Position numbers and translations under genes: made by a program. This document shows positions 35,569-45,243 of a DNA stretch of 45,818 nucleotides, in pieces; the first letter of the stretch is position 1, and every line of letters begins with the position of its first letter. The notes under the pieces were generated by a model. The model worked only from the letters and a program-made list of their open reading frames with translations, was not told the DNA's origin and ran no database searches. The stretch comes from Mycobacterium sp. 852002-50816_SCH5313054-b (lineage in GTDB: Bacteria; Actinomycetota; Actinomycetes; Mycobacteriales; Mycobacteriaceae). Location: positions 1-45,818 of the forward strand of contig NZ_LZIC01000018.1 in assembly GCF_001667185.1 (NCBI RefSeq). Direction: 5' to 3'.

Positions 35569-37068
35569 TTAGCGGACCGCCTTGGCGAGCTTGCGCAGCG
35601 CCTCGTCGAGCTGCTGGCGGCACCGCTCGGCCAGGTCGGCCTCCTGCTGATACAGCAGCCCGTAGGTGAAGGTGTCCTCGCCGGCGGTGTGCGCGGCCTC
35701 GGCCTGGTGACCCAGGTGTTCGCGGCTGACCACGCTGTCCTGGTGGTCGCCCAGCAGCGTCTGGATGACCTTCGCCTGCTCGGACACCCGCGTGGCGCCG
35801 GTCGCCGCGGCGGTATAGCGAAGGCGCTTGGCGCGCTTGCGAATTCGGTGCAGCGCGAGGTCCAACTCGGCTTCGGCCCCGGGTTCCACCGCGGCCGCTG
35901 CCTTCGCGGCCTTGCGCACCTTCTGGTAGGCCGCTTCGATGGTCACCGGCGCCGCCTCGTCGCCAGCAGCGGCGGCGGGGATTTCGGCGACCCACGCGTC
36001 GAGGGCATCGAGCAGGCGAAAGTAGCGCTGCGAGCGCATCGCGATCAGCGATCGCCGCTGCCCGGTCTGGTAGCGGCGACGGGCCCCCTCCACGAGGCGC
36101 TCGCGGATGCGGCCCCGCACCAGCTCCGGCGGCAGCTTGTCCAGCGCCCGCTGGTAGCGCTCGGCGAGCACCTCGGCGTCGCGGGCCACGCCCAGCACGG
36201 TGGCGAGTTCGCGCAATTCGTCCTGAATCCAGGCGATGCCGGACGATTCGGCCGCGTCCTGCGAGTCGGCCAGCAGACTGCGGATCTTCCGGATGGTCAC
36301 CCGCATTTGGTGCACGGCATCGTCGGCGTCGGTCCGTACCGCGCGATCCCACACCAGCAGCTCGGCGACCTGCTCCGCGACGGCCCGGTGTACCGGGTCG
36401 GCGGGCTGCTGCGTCTCGTCCGGCCGCGCCGTTTCGCCGAGCACGCGGGCCAGCTTGGAGCCGTGACCGGCGGGCGCGGCGCCGGCGTCGAGTAGCCGAT
36501 TGCTCAGCCGGCCCAACAGCTCCGTGTCGGCCGCCCCGTTGTTTTCGACCAACTCGAGTTCCCACTCGCGCCATTCCTGCTCGGCGGGAGGCGCCTCGGA
36601 GCTGCCGGCCGCCCACGCGGTGACGCGGTCGTTGCTGAATTCCGCCAGCGCCGCCCCGTCCGAGCCGTACAGCACCTGGGTTTCGCGCTCGGTGCTGATG
36701 CGCGCGACCGGTTCGAGCGGCCGCTCGCGGACGATCGCCAGCACGATGTCGCGCAGCTCGCCGGGCACGTCGTGCTCCGATGCGTCCAGGGGCGCGCGCA
36801 CCTCGGTGCGGGCTTCGGGGCCGGCCGGCAACTTCAAATGCCAGCCCGCGTCGTGACCGCCGGTGCGACGCCGCAGGGTGATCTTGTTGCGCGCCAGGTC
36901 ATGCGCCGGGGTGTCGAAGTAGGTCGCGTCCAGCGACTCGATCGGCGACTTGTCGACATGATCGACCGCGGCGAGGCCTTCGAACGACGGCGACACCGTG
37001 GACTCCACGACGTCGAACTTGCGCTCCACCTCGAGATGGCGCGAGGTGTTGGGCGCTTTCACAGGCAT
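35569..37068 (-). CDS. CYTH-CHAD domain protein (Rv2226-like)
   Basis: The 499-residue protein has two domains. Residues about 10-210 form a CYTH domain (triphosphate tunnel metalloenzyme fold), with the ExExK signature EVERK near residue 14 and paired strands KITLRRRTGG and WHLKLPAGPE. Residues about 230-495 form an all-helical CHAD domain with conserved histidines and basic residues (DAVHQMRVTIRKIRSLL, HRIRKRAKRLRYTA, LGDHQDSVV). CYTH proteins hydrolyse triphosphates and CHAD domains bind polyphosphate, so a role in polyphosphate metabolism is likely. ATG 37068 (MPVKAPNTSRH) is chosen because GGAG stands 6 nt ahead and it matches the known start; ATG 37080 and 37116 lack a site. It converges on rnpB, leaving 13 bp. 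Confidence 0.9.
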   Translation of the reverse strand: MPVKAPNTSRHLEVERKFDVVESTVSPSFEGLAAVDHVDKSPIESLDATYFDTPAHDLARNKITLRRRTGGHDAGWHLKLPAGPEARTEVRAPLDASEHDVPGELRDIVLAIVRERPLEPVARISTERETQVLYGSDGAALAEFSNDRVTAWAAGSSEAPPAEQEWREWELELVENNGAADTELLGRLSNRLLDAGAAPAGHGSKLARVLGETARPDETQQPADPVHRAVAEQVAELLVWDRAVRTDADDAVHQMRVTIRKIRSLLADSQDAAESSGIAWIQDELRELATVLGVARDAEVLAERYQRALDKLPPELVRGRIRERLVEGARRRYQTGQRRSLIAMRSQRYFRLLDALDAWVAEIPAAAAGDEAAPVTIEAAYQKVRKAAKAAAAVEPGAEAELDLALHRIRKRAKRLRYTAAATGATRVSEQAKVIQTLLGDHQDSVVSREHLGHQAEAAHTAGEDTFTYGLLYQQEADLAERCRQQLDEALRKLAKAVR

Positions 37069-37148
37069 TCTCGACTCCATTGAGGCGGGAGGACGGGCAC
37101 CCATAGGGTGCCACATCGGGGGGCGCGCTCAAGCGGCCGTTCCCCTCC

Positions 37149-38315
37149 TCAGGGGCTGAGGTGCATCGCCAGGCCGGCCAGCTGACGGATCGTTTGGCTT
37201 TCGCTCTCCCGGTACGGCCGCCCATCGCCTCCGAGTAGGTCGTGGAACCAGACGTCCGGGGGCCCCGGGTAGGGGTGCTCCCACGAGTCCCAGGGGAAGT
37301 AGGTCTGAGTCTTCCCGGCGACCAGCCCCCAATTGATCGCAGCGACGTTATGCGCCTTGGCAATTGGCAGGATGCCCTCCACGGTGCTGCCCAGGGACCG
37401 GGCCAGGTACTCGGTGCACAGGATCGGCCGTCCCAGCGGGGCGAGCTCCGCGAAGCGGGCCTCGAAGTCGGCGGGCTCGCCGTAGCTGTGGAACGTGATC
37501 ACGTCAGAGTTGTCGAGCTGAATGCCGCGGATGGTCTCGCGCAGGGCGGCGTCCTCTTCGGGTTCGCCGTCCCACACGCCGCTCGTCAACGGTTGGCGGG
37601 GGTCGACCGAGCGCGCCCAGGCGAACACCTGCGGAAGCAGGTCCGCGACGAGGTTGAGCTTGTCGTCCCTTTCGACCGAGCGGTAGTAGCGGGAGGGATT
37701 GTCGGGCTCGTTCCACAAATCCCAGCCCAAAACCCGGTCGTCGTTGCGGAATTGGGTCAGCACCGACGTGACGTAGCCGCGCAGGACACGGCGGTAGCCG
37801 CTGTCGCCCAGGCGGTCGGCGCCCGGACTTTGCACCCAGCCGGAGTTGTGCACGCCCGGCGTCGGTTCGCGTTGTCTGCCCGCGTGCGGGAACGGATCCC
37901 AGCAGGAGTCGAACAGGACGAACAGCGGTTTGATGCCGTGCCGCGCGGCGATGTCGACGAACTGGGCAAGGCGGACTTGGAATCCCCGGGCATCCTGGGT
38001 CCAGAGCTGATCGTGCAGGAAGACCCGGATCGTGGTGAACCCGTGGACCTGCGCCCAGCCCAGCTCGGTGTCGATGCGTCCCGGGTCGTAGGTGTCGGCC
38101 TGAAACATCTCGAGTTGATTGATGGCGTTCGACGTGACGAAGTTCGCGCCGACGAGCCAGCCCTGCGCCTGGTACCAGCGGTTGGCGCGGTCGGGGGACC
38201 AGCGACTTGAATCCGGCGCGCCGACGGGAGGCTGGGCGGCGGCGCGGGGTGCTCGGGCCAGGGCGGTGCCTCCTGCCAGTAGCAGCGGCAACTTCAGGAC
38301 CGTTCGGCGGTGCAC
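37149..38315 (-). CDS. exported glycoside hydrolase-like (GH5-type TIM barrel) protein
   Basis: A secreted protein of about 388 residues. The N-terminus has a twin-arginine-like signal: HRRTVLKLPLLLAGGTALAR then APRAAAQPP, so Tat export is probable. The mature part is a (beta/alpha)8 barrel with the acid/base glutamate in GWDLWNEPDNPSRY and the nucleophile glutamate in ILCTEYLARSL, as in clan GH-A cellulase/mannanase-like enzymes. Conserved helpers IRVFLHDQLW and ITFHSYGEP are present. Substrate is unknown; cell-wall or host glycans are possible. GTG 38315 is used; upstream starts would only add sequence before the signal. It follows panB by 199 bp on the same strand. Confidence 0.85.
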   Translation of the reverse strand: MHRRTVLKLPLLLAGGTALARAPRAAAQPPVGAPDSSRWSPDRANRWYQAQGWLVGANFVTSNAINQLEMFQADTYDPGRIDTELGWAQVHGFTTIRVFLHDQLWTQDARGFQVRLAQFVDIAARHGIKPLFVLFDSCWDPFPHAGRQREPTPGVHNSGWVQSPGADRLGDSGYRRVLRGYVTSVLTQFRNDDRVLGWDLWNEPDNPSRYYRSVERDDKLNLVADLLPQVFAWARSVDPRQPLTSGVWDGEPEEDAALRETIRGIQLDNSDVITFHSYGEPADFEARFAELAPLGRPILCTEYLARSLGSTVEGILPIAKAHNVAAINWGLVAGKTQTYFPWDSWEHPYPGPPDVWFHDLLGGDGRPYRESESQTIRQLAGLAMHLSP

Positions 38316-38396
38316 GAAGCCACCACAAGTGCCGACTATGTGTTCAACCCCCCGCCCGCGGAGTCGTGATTGTGTATAGAACAAATCGTACGCTGC

Positions 38397-38436
38397 CTGT
38401 CAGACAAGGGATTTCAGCAAAACCTTGTCTGGACAG
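38397..38436 (-). terminator. hairpin downstream of panB
   Basis: CTGTCAGACAAGG (38397-38409) pairs with CCTTGTCTGGACAG (38423-38436), leaving a 13-nt loop and one bulged base. On the minus strand it lies 79 bp after the panB stop and before the glycosidase start, fitting a panB terminator. Confidence 0.55.
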
Positions 38437-38514
38437 GATCGACTATTGAGCGGGCAGAAACCCGCGACCGTCAGCCCTTGGCGAACCTTGAGCGGGTCGG
38501 TCGCGTGGCGCAGG

Positions 38515-39360
38515 TCAGAAGCAGTGCTCCTCGGCGGGGAAGACGCCGCCGGCCACTTCCTCCGCGTATTGCACTGCGGCCCGGCGCAACTCGGCACCGA
38601 TGTCGGCGAACCGCTTGACGAAGCGGGCGGGCTTGCCGCCGCTGAGACCGGCCATGTCCTGCCACACCAGGACCTGGGCGTCGCAGTTGGGGCCGGCGCC
38701 GATCCCGATGGTCGGGATGGTGAGCTTGCCGGTGATCTGGGTGGCCAGTTCGGCCGGCACCATTTCCATCACCACCGAGAACGCGCCGGCTTCGGCGACG
38801 GCGATCGCGTCGTGCACGGTTTGTTCGGCGGCGTCGCCGCGGCCCTGCACCCGGAACCCGCCGAGGCTGTTCACGCTCTGCGGGGTGAAGCCGATGTGCG
38901 CCATCACCGGGATGCCCGCCGCGGTCAGGCAGGCGATCTGATCGGCCACCCGCTCACCGCCCTCGAGCTTGACGGCGTGCGCGCCGCCCTCCTTCAGGAA
39001 CCGGGTGGCGGCGGCCAGCGCGGCGGCCGGGCCGGCTTCGTAGCTGCCGAACGGCAGGTCGGCGACGACCATCGCGTGCTGGGCCCCGCGCGCCACGCCG
39101 CGGACCAGCGGGATGAGTTCGTCGACCGACACGGGCACCGTGGTGTCGTAGCCGTAGACGACGTTGGCGGCCGAATCACCGACCAACAGCACCGGGATGC
39201 CGGCGTCGTCGAAGATCCTGGCGGTCGAATAGTCGTAGGCCGTGAGCATGGCCCACTTGTGGCCCTCGGCCTTCATTTTCTGCAGGTGGTGGGTGCGGAT
39301 CTTGGTTGGCGCCTTGACGGGCGCGGGCGAGTTTGCACCATAAACGTTCTGCTCAGACAT
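38515..39360 (-). CDS. panB: 3-methyl-2-oxobutanoate hydroxymethyltransferase PanB
   Basis: PanB makes ketopantoate, the first committed step of pantothenate (coenzyme A) synthesis, using methylenetetrahydrofolate. The 281 residues match the M. tuberculosis enzyme closely. Metal and substrate motifs are [49 protein letters not shown] and [14 protein letters not shown] 39360 ([11 protein letters not shown]) is the family start; ATG 39363 directly before it is an alternative. It diverges from the WS/DGAT gene with a 133-bp gap. Confidence 0.97.
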   Translation of the reverse strand: MSEQNVYGANSPAPVKAPTKIRTHHLQKMKAEGHKWAMLTAYDYSTARIFDDAGIPVLLVGDSAANVVYGYDTTVPVSVDELIPLVRGVARGAQHAMVVADLPFGSYEAGPAAALAAATRFLKEGGAHAVKLEGGERVADQIACLTAAGIPVMAHIGFTPQSVNSLGGFRVQGRGDAAEQTVHDAIAVAEAGAFSVVMEMVPAELATQITGKLTIPTIGIGAGPNCDAQVLVWQDMAGLSGGKPARFVKRFADIGAELRRAAVQYAEEVAGGVFPAEEHCF

Positions 39361-39493
39361 CATTGTCCCTGGTAGTGGTCTGGTCGATCCTCGTGGCCGT
39401 TGAGGTCCCCGGGTTCGTCTGACTCGCACTATTCTGCCATTTGTTCAGGGCAATTGCACCGTCCGTGTGGTGTGAGACATACCATTGGCGGCC

Positions 39494-40885
39494 ATGCAGC
39501 GGCTCAGCGGACTCGACGCCAGTTTCCTCTACCTGGAGACCCCCTCGCAGCCCATGCATGTTTGCTCGATCATGGAGCTCGACACCTCGACGATGCCGCG
39601 TGGCTACACCTTCGACCGACTGCGCGACGCGTTGGCGCTGCGCCTCAAGGCGATGCCGCAGTTCCGCGAGAAGCTCGCCAACAGCCCGCTGAACCTCGAT
39701 CACCCAGTGTGGGTGGACGACGAGCACTTCGACGTCGACCGCCACCTGCACCGCATCGGATTGCCGCCGCCGGGCGGCCGCACCGAGTTGTCGGAGATCT
39801 GCGGCCACATCGCGTCGCTGCCGCTGGACCGGGGCCGGCCGCTGTGGGAGATGTGGGTCATCGAAGGCGTTGCGGGCACCGATTGCCACGGGGACGGCCG
39901 CTTGGCGGTGATGACCAAGGTGCACCACTCCGGGGTCGACGGGGTCACCGGGGCAAACCTGATGTCGCAGCTGTGTGCCACTGAGGCCGACGCGCCCGCG
40001 CCGGATCCGGTCGACGGCGTCGGCGGCGGCAGCGGCTGGCAGATCGCCGCGGGCGGGTTGGTCCGCTTCGCCCGCCGCCCACTGCAGCTGGCCAACGTCT
40101 TGCCCCAAACCGTGTCCTCGGTGGTCGCCACGGTGCGTAAGGCCGTCGAGGGCCAGGCGATGGCGCGCCCGTTCGCCGCGCCGCGGACGGCCTTCAACGC
40201 CAGCATCACCGGTCACCGCAACGTCGCCTACGCCCAGCTGGACCTCGAAGACGTCAAGAAGGTGAAGAACCACTTCGGCATGAAGGTCAACGACGTGGTG
40301 ATGGCCCTGGTGTCCGGGGTGCTGCGGCAGTATCTGGCCGAGCGCAACGCCCTGCCCGACTCGCCGCTGGTGGCCTCGGTGCCGGTCTCGGTGCACGGCA
40401 AGACCGATCGCCCCGGCCGCAACCAGGTTTCGGCCATGTTCTCCAGCCTGCACACCGACATCGCCGATCCGGTCGAGCGCCTGAAGGCCATCGCCGAAGC
40501 GAATTCGGTTGCCAAGCAACATAGTTCGGCCATCGGGGCCTCCCTGCTGCAGGACTGGTCGCAGTTCGCCGCCCCCGCCGTGTTCGGCATCGCGATGCGG
40601 CTGTACGCCAGCTCCCGGTTGACCGAGAGCGCGCCGGTGCACAACCTGGTGGTCTCCAACGTCCCGGGCCCGCAGGTTCCGCTGTATCTGCTGGGGTGTG
40701 AGGTCAAGGCGATGTATCCGCTGGGCCCGATCTTTCACGGTTCGGGGCTCAACATCACGGTGATGTCGCTGAGCGGGACGCTGGACGTCGGGCTGATCTC
40801 GTGCCCTGAGTTGCTGCCGGACCTGTGGGAGATGGCCGACGACTTCGCGGTGGCGATGGAAGAACTGCTCACGGCCGCCGGGTAG
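39494..40885 (+). CDS. wax ester synthase/diacylglycerol acyltransferase (WS/DGAT family)
   Basis: These enzymes esterify diacylglycerol or long alcohols with acyl-CoA to make storage lipids. The 463-residue protein has the active-site motif HHSGVDG (about residue 146), the N-terminal LSGLDASFLYLETPSQPMH, the middle NDVVMALVSGVLRQYL, and the family C-terminal segment NLVVSNVPGPQ. It is complete. ATG 39494 (MQRLSGLDA) is preferred over TTG 39485. It lies between panB and caeA, a place not occupied by such a gene in M. tuberculosis as I recall, so it may be one of the many extra copies seen in environmental mycobacteria. Confidence 0.93.
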   Translation: MQRLSGLDASFLYLETPSQPMHVCSIMELDTSTMPRGYTFDRLRDALALRLKAMPQFREKLANSPLNLDHPVWVDDEHFDVDRHLHRIGLPPPGGRTELSEICGHIASLPLDRGRPLWEMWVIEGVAGTDCHGDGRLAVMTKVHHSGVDGVTGANLMSQLCATEADAPAPDPVDGVGGGSGWQIAAGGLVRFARRPLQLANVLPQTVSSVVATVRKAVEGQAMARPFAAPRTAFNASITGHRNVAYAQLDLEDVKKVKNHFGMKVNDVVMALVSGVLRQYLAERNALPDSPLVASVPVSVHGKTDRPGRNQVSAMFSSLHTDIADPVERLKAIAEANSVAKQHSSAIGASLLQDWSQFAAPAVFGIAMRLYASSRLTESAPVHNLVVSNVPGPQVPLYLLGCEVKAMYPLGPIFHGSGLNITVMSLSGTLDVGLISCPELLPDLWEMADDFAVAMEELLTAAG

Positions 40886-40936
40886 TTAAGCGCGGGAACC
40901 GCTCATCAGAATCTCAGGTTGGCTCTGGCAGCATAG

Positions 40937-42499
40937 GTGAGCATGAGAGTGTCTCGCCGCGACAGGATCGCGCGCACGCTGCTGGTCTGGACGGCGATCG
41001 CTGCCGTGGCGCTGACGGTTGCGGGCTGCCTCCGCGTGGTCAACGGACGCGCCCTCATGAAGGCCCCCAAGCTGGGTCAGGCGGTCGAATGGACCCCGTG
41101 CCGCTCGTCGAACCCCAAGGCCAAGATCCCCAGCGGCGCGATGTGCGGCCGGCTCGCCGTGCCCGTCGACTACGACCACCTCAACGGGGACGTCGCAACC
41201 CTGGCAATGATTCGGTTTCCCGCGACGGGCGACAAAATCGGTTCGCTGGTGATCAATCCCGGAGGTCCCGGCGAGTCCGGCATCGAGGCCGCCCTGAGCG
41301 TGGTCCAGTCGCTGCCCAAACGCATCCGGGAACGGTTCGACCTGGTCGGCTTCGACCCGCGCGGCGTCGGCTCGTCCAGGCCGGCGATCTGGTGCAACTC
41401 GGACGCCGACAACGACCGGCTACGCACCGAGCCGAATGTCGACTACAGCCCCGCCGGGGTGGCCCACATCGAGGACGAGACCAAGCAGTTCGTCGCCCGT
41501 TGCGTCGACAAGATGGGGAAGAACTTCCTGGCCAACGCGGGGACCGTCAACGTCGCCCGCGACCTGGACGCCATCCGCGCGGCGCTGGGTGACGACAAGC
41601 TGACCTACCTCGGCTACTCGTACGGCACCCGGATCGGCTCCGCCTACGCCGAGGCCTATCCCACCAAGGTGCGGGCGATGATCCTCGACGGCGCCGTCGA
41701 CCCCAACGCCGACCAGATCGAGGCAGACCTGCGTCAGGCCAAGGGATTTCAGGACGCGTTCAACGACTACGCGACGGACTGCGCCAAGCAGCCGACGTGC
41801 CCGCTGGGCACCGACCCGGCCAAGGCCGTCGCCGTCTACCACAGCTTGGTCGACCCGATGGTCGACCCGAACAACACGATGGTGGGCCGGCCGATCCCCA
41901 CGAAGGACCCGCGCGGCCTGAGTTATGCCGACGCCATCGTGGGCACCATCATGGCGCTGTACTCGCCGTCGCTGTGGCGCCACCTGACCGACGGCCTGTC
42001 CGAGTTGGTGGACCACCGCGGGGACACCATGCTGGCGCTGGCCGACATGTACATGCGCCGCGACCCGAAGGGGCATTACACGAACGCCACCGACGCGCGG
42101 GTGGCGATCAATTGCGTTGACCAGCCGCCGATTACGGACCGCACCAAGGTCATCGACGAGGATCGCCGGTCCCGGGAGATCGCCCCCTTCATGAGCTACG
42201 GCCAGTTCACCGGCGACGCCCCGCTGGGCACCTGCGCGTTCTGGCCGGTGCCGCCCACCAGCAAGCCGCACGCCATCTCGGCGCCCGGCCTGGCGCCGAC
42301 CGTGGTGGTGTCGACCACGCACGACCCGGCGACGCCATACAAGGCCGGGGTAGACCTGGCGAACGAGTTGCGCGGATCCCTGCTGACCTTCAACGGAACC
42401 CAGCACACGGTGGTCTTTCAGGGCGACAGCTGCATCGACGACTACGTGACGGAGTATCTGCTCGGCGGCGACCCGCCGCCGAGCGGTGCCAAGTGCTAG
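40937..42499 (+). CDS. caeA: cell-envelope serine hydrolase/protease CaeA (Hip1)
   Basis: CaeA/Hip1 is a lipid-anchored alpha/beta hydrolase with esterase and protease activity. In M. tuberculosis it cleaves GroEL2 and affects host responses. The 520 residues equal the M. tuberculosis length. A signal peptide ends in a lipobox (LTVAGC, Cys31). The triad Ser228 (YLGYSYGTR), Asp463 (STTHDPATPY, with Thr466) and His490 (NGTQHTVVF) matches position by position. GTG 40937 (MSMRVSRRD) is kept; ATG 40943 is the alternative. Paralogue caeB lies downstream, separated here by a DUF559 gene. Confidence 0.96.
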   Translation: MSMRVSRRDRIARTLLVWTAIAAVALTVAGCLRVVNGRALMKAPKLGQAVEWTPCRSSNPKAKIPSGAMCGRLAVPVDYDHLNGDVATLAMIRFPATGDKIGSLVINPGGPGESGIEAALSVVQSLPKRIRERFDLVGFDPRGVGSSRPAIWCNSDADNDRLRTEPNVDYSPAGVAHIEDETKQFVARCVDKMGKNFLANAGTVNVARDLDAIRAALGDDKLTYLGYSYGTRIGSAYAEAYPTKVRAMILDGAVDPNADQIEADLRQAKGFQDAFNDYATDCAKQPTCPLGTDPAKAVAVYHSLVDPMVDPNNTMVGRPIPTKDPRGLSYADAIVGTIMALYSPSLWRHLTDGLSELVDHRGDTMLALADMYMRRDPKGHYTNATDARVAINCVDQPPITDRTKVIDEDRRSREIAPFMSYGQFTGDAPLGTCAFWPVPPTSKPHAISAPGLAPTVVVSTTHDPATPYKAGVDLANELRGSLLTFNGTQHTVVFQGDSCIDDYVTEYLLGGDPPPSGAKC

Positions 42500-42512
42500 C
42501 CGCTGCCACGGC

Positions 42513-42581
42513 AGCGCCGAGCGTGCACTGGCTGCGAGATCCCGGCCGGTTTTTTCGCGCTGAGTGCACGTTCGGCGAACG
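42513..42581. repeat. palindromic direct repeat, copy 1 (left of the DUF559 gene)
   Basis: This 69-bp element starts 14 bp after the caeA stop. Its ends form an imperfect inverted repeat (GCCGAGCGTGCACT with AGTGCACGTTCGGC, one mismatch). It matches copy 2 at 43434-43501 in the same orientation except for one substitution and one missing T in a T-run. Confidence 0.93.
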
Positions 42582-42609
42582 TGTCGGAGGCGTGCCGCAC
42601 ACTCCTACC

Positions 42610-43483
42610 ATGGACGAGCCCTTCATTGGGAGCGAAGCCATCGCGTCGGGCGTCGTGACGCCGTCCGCGCTGCGCAGCCGGTTCTTGGCGATCCATCCCG
42701 ACGTCTACGTCGGTGCCGACGCCAAGCTCACCGCCGGCGTGCGCGCTCGTGCGGCGTGGCTGTGGTCCCGTCGACGCGGGGTTGTCGCCGGTCGCTCCGC
42801 GTCGGCGCTGCACGGGGCCAAGTGGATCGACGATCGCGCCCCGCCGAGTGCTCTACGCCTACCGCCGTCCGCCCGGCGGTATCCGGACTTGGTCGGACCG
42901 CGTCGCCGACGACGAGATCCAATTTATCGCCGGCGTCCCGGCAACGACGCCCGCGCGAACCGCGCTCGACCTCGCCTGCCGTTATCCCATCGATAAGGCG
43001 GTCGCGGCCATCGACGCGCTTGCCCGCGCAACGGATCTCAAAGTGATCGACGCCGAGATGCTCGCCGAACGCTATCGGGGACGCCGCGGCATCAGGCGTG
43101 CCCACAGCGCACTGCCGCTCGTCGATTCCGGTGCGGAGTCGCCCCGCGAGACGTGGCTCCGGCTCGTTCTGATCCGAGCCGGATTTCCGGCGCCGCAAAC
43201 TCAAATCTCGGTTTACGACGGATACGGCGCGTTGGTCGCCGTCCTCGATATGGGTTGGCAGGACCTCAAGCTGGCCGTCGAGTATGAGGGTGACCACCAT
43301 CGCACCGACCGAAGGCAATTCAACCGCGACCTCCGACGCGGCGAAGCCCTGGCGGAGTTGGGATGGCTCGACGTACGGGTCACTGCGGAGGACACGCCCG
43401 GTGGCGTCATCGCTTGCGTTTCGGAGGCATGGGAGCGCCGAGCGTGCACTGGCTGCGAGATCCCGGCCGGATTTTCGCGCTGA
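42610..43483 (+). pseudogene. DUF559/AbiEi-type nuclease-like protein, frameshifted
   Basis: This corresponds to mycobacterial proteins with an N-terminal AbiEi antitoxin-like winged-helix part and a C-terminal DUF559 domain (Vsr/PD-(D/E)XK nuclease fold). The N-terminal part (MDEPFIGSEAIASGVVTPSA to LHGAKWIDDRAP) is in one frame from 42610. At about 42838-42856 the reading shifts to the next frame, where RVLYAYRRPPGGIRTWSDRV continues to 43483. The nuclease core is complete: LDMGWQDLKLAVEYEGDHHR and the downstream basic helix FNRDLRRGEAL. A 1-nt gain or 2-nt loss explains the break; a sequencing slip is possible. The final residues (RRACTGCEIPAGFSR) come from repeat copy 2, so the natural C-terminus has been replaced. 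Confidence 0.83.
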
Positions 43484-43501
43484 GTGCACGTTCGGCGAAC
43501 G
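43434..43501. repeat. palindromic direct repeat, copy 2 (overlaps the DUF559 gene end)
   Basis: This 68-bp copy is nearly identical to 42513-42581. The last 15 or so codons and the stop of the DUF559 frame lie within it. It ends 81 bp before the caeB ATG. Confidence 0.93.
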
Positions 43502-43582
43502 GGTGGCGACACGCGGAGGCGAGACCAAGGCGTGACCGTTTCGCGCTGTGACGGGTATCCGCGGCTGCAAATATTGACAGCC

Positions 43583-45136
43583 ATGTCGCGCCTGAGACCG
43601 TTGAGCTCGGCGCTGCTGTCGTTCGGATTGTTGGTTGGGGGATCGCAGCTGCCGGTGGCCGCCGCGACCCCCGAGCCCGGCGCCGGCCAGACGCCGAGTC
43701 CGGCCCCGCCGGCCGCTGCGGCGAGGCCGCAGAACTGGGGCAGCTGCAACCAATTCCTGACCGACACCAGCGACCTCCCCACCGCCCAGTGCACCACCGT
43801 GTCCGTCCCGATCGACTACGCGAATCCGGGTGGCGCACAAGCCAAGTTGGCCGTGATCCGGGTTCCGGCGACCGGCCGGCGGATGGGATCGCTATTCATC
43901 AACCCGGGCGGGCCGGGCGCGTCCGCGGTGGACATGGTCGCCGGCATGGCGTCGGACCTGGAAAACAGCGACATCACCCGCAATTTCGACCTGGTGGGGT
44001 TCGACCCGCGCGGGGTGGGCCACTCGACCCCGCAGTTGCGCTGCCGCAGCGACGCCGACTTCGACGCATTCCGGCGCGACCCGATGGTCGACTACAGCCC
44101 GGCCGGCGTGGCGCACATCGAGCAGATCTACCGGCAGCTGGCCCAGCAGTGCGCGAGCCGGATGGGCGACGGGTTCCTCGCCAACGCCGGCACCGCATCC
44201 GTCGCGCGCGACATGGACGTGGTCCGCCAGGCGCTGGGCGACGACCAGATCAACTACCTCGGGTTCAGCTACGGCACCGAAATCGGCACCGCCTACCTCG
44301 AGGGGTTCGGCAGCCACGTGCGGTCGATGGTGCTCGACGGCGCCATCGACCCGACCGTGGACCCGGTGGCCGAAAACATCAACCAAATGGCCGGATTTCA
44401 AACGGCTTTCAACGACTACGCCACCGACTGTGCCCGCTCCGCGGGCTGCCCGCTGGGTACCGATCCGGCCCAGTTCGTCAGCCGCTACCACGCCCTGGTC
44501 GACCCGCTGGTCGCCAGGCCGGGCCGGACGTCGGATCCGCGGGGCCTGAGCTACGCCGACGCGACCACCGGCACCATCAACGCGCTCTACACCCCGCAGC
44601 ACTGGAAGTACCTGACCAGCGGCCTGCTCGGGCTGGCGCGCGGCACCGACGCCGGTGACTTGCTGTTGCTCGCCGACGATTACGAAGGCCGGGACAAAAG
44701 CGGGCACTACACCAACGACCAAGACGCGTTCAACGGCGTGCGTTGCGTCGACGCGCCGACGCCGACCGACTCGGCGACGTGGGTGGCCGCCGACCAGAAG
44801 ATGCGCCAGGTGGCGCCGTTCCTGAGCTACGGACAGTTCACCGGCAACGCCCCCCGCGACCTGTGCGCGCTGTGGCCGGTGCCCGCCACCTCACGGCCGC
44901 ACGTCGCGCCGCCCGCCGCGCCCGGCAAGGTCGTCGTCGTCTCCACGACGCACGACCCGGCCACCCCGTATCAGGCCGGCGTGAACCTGGCCCGCCAATT
45001 GGGCGCCCCGCTGATCACCTACGACGGAACCCAGCACACCGCGGTGTTCAACGGTGACCAGTGCGTGGACACCGCCGTGGTGCGCTACTTCGTCGCGGGG
45101 GCGCTGCCGCCCGCGTCGTTGCGGTGCCGACCCTGA
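43583..45136 (+). CDS. caeB: exported serine hydrolase CaeB (Rv2223c-like)
   Basis: Paralogue of CaeA with the same alpha/beta hydrolase fold. The 517 residues begin with a signal peptide (LSSALLSFGLLVGGSQLPVA, cleavage likely after AAA) without a lipobox, so the protein should be secreted rather than lipid-anchored. The triad is complete: serine in YLGFSYGTE, aspartate in STTHDPATPY, histidine in DGTQHTAVF. The oxyanion region INPGGPGAS is conserved. ATG 43583 is chosen because the signal peptide starts there; the upstream frame runs into the repeat. Likely substrates are peptides or esters in the envelope. Confidence 0.93.
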   Translation: MSRLRPLSSALLSFGLLVGGSQLPVAAATPEPGAGQTPSPAPPAAAARPQNWGSCNQFLTDTSDLPTAQCTTVSVPIDYANPGGAQAKLAVIRVPATGRRMGSLFINPGGPGASAVDMVAGMASDLENSDITRNFDLVGFDPRGVGHSTPQLRCRSDADFDAFRRDPMVDYSPAGVAHIEQIYRQLAQQCASRMGDGFLANAGTASVARDMDVVRQALGDDQINYLGFSYGTEIGTAYLEGFGSHVRSMVLDGAIDPTVDPVAENINQMAGFQTAFNDYATDCARSAGCPLGTDPAQFVSRYHALVDPLVARPGRTSDPRGLSYADATTGTINALYTPQHWKYLTSGLLGLARGTDAGDLLLLADDYEGRDKSGHYTNDQDAFNGVRCVDAPTPTDSATWVAADQKMRQVAPFLSYGQFTGNAPRDLCALWPVPATSRPHVAPPAAPGKVVVVSTTHDPATPYQAGVNLARQLGAPLITYDGTQHTAVFNGDQCVDTAVVRYFVAGALPPASLRCRP

Positions 45137-45243
45137 GCTAAACCTCGAACTTGCCCTCGGGCCTCCTGCTACGTTGCATGCACCTGACGGGTGGAGGACC
45201 GCCGGGCTAGTGACAACCGGGGCTAGCGGGTAGGTGGACCGAC

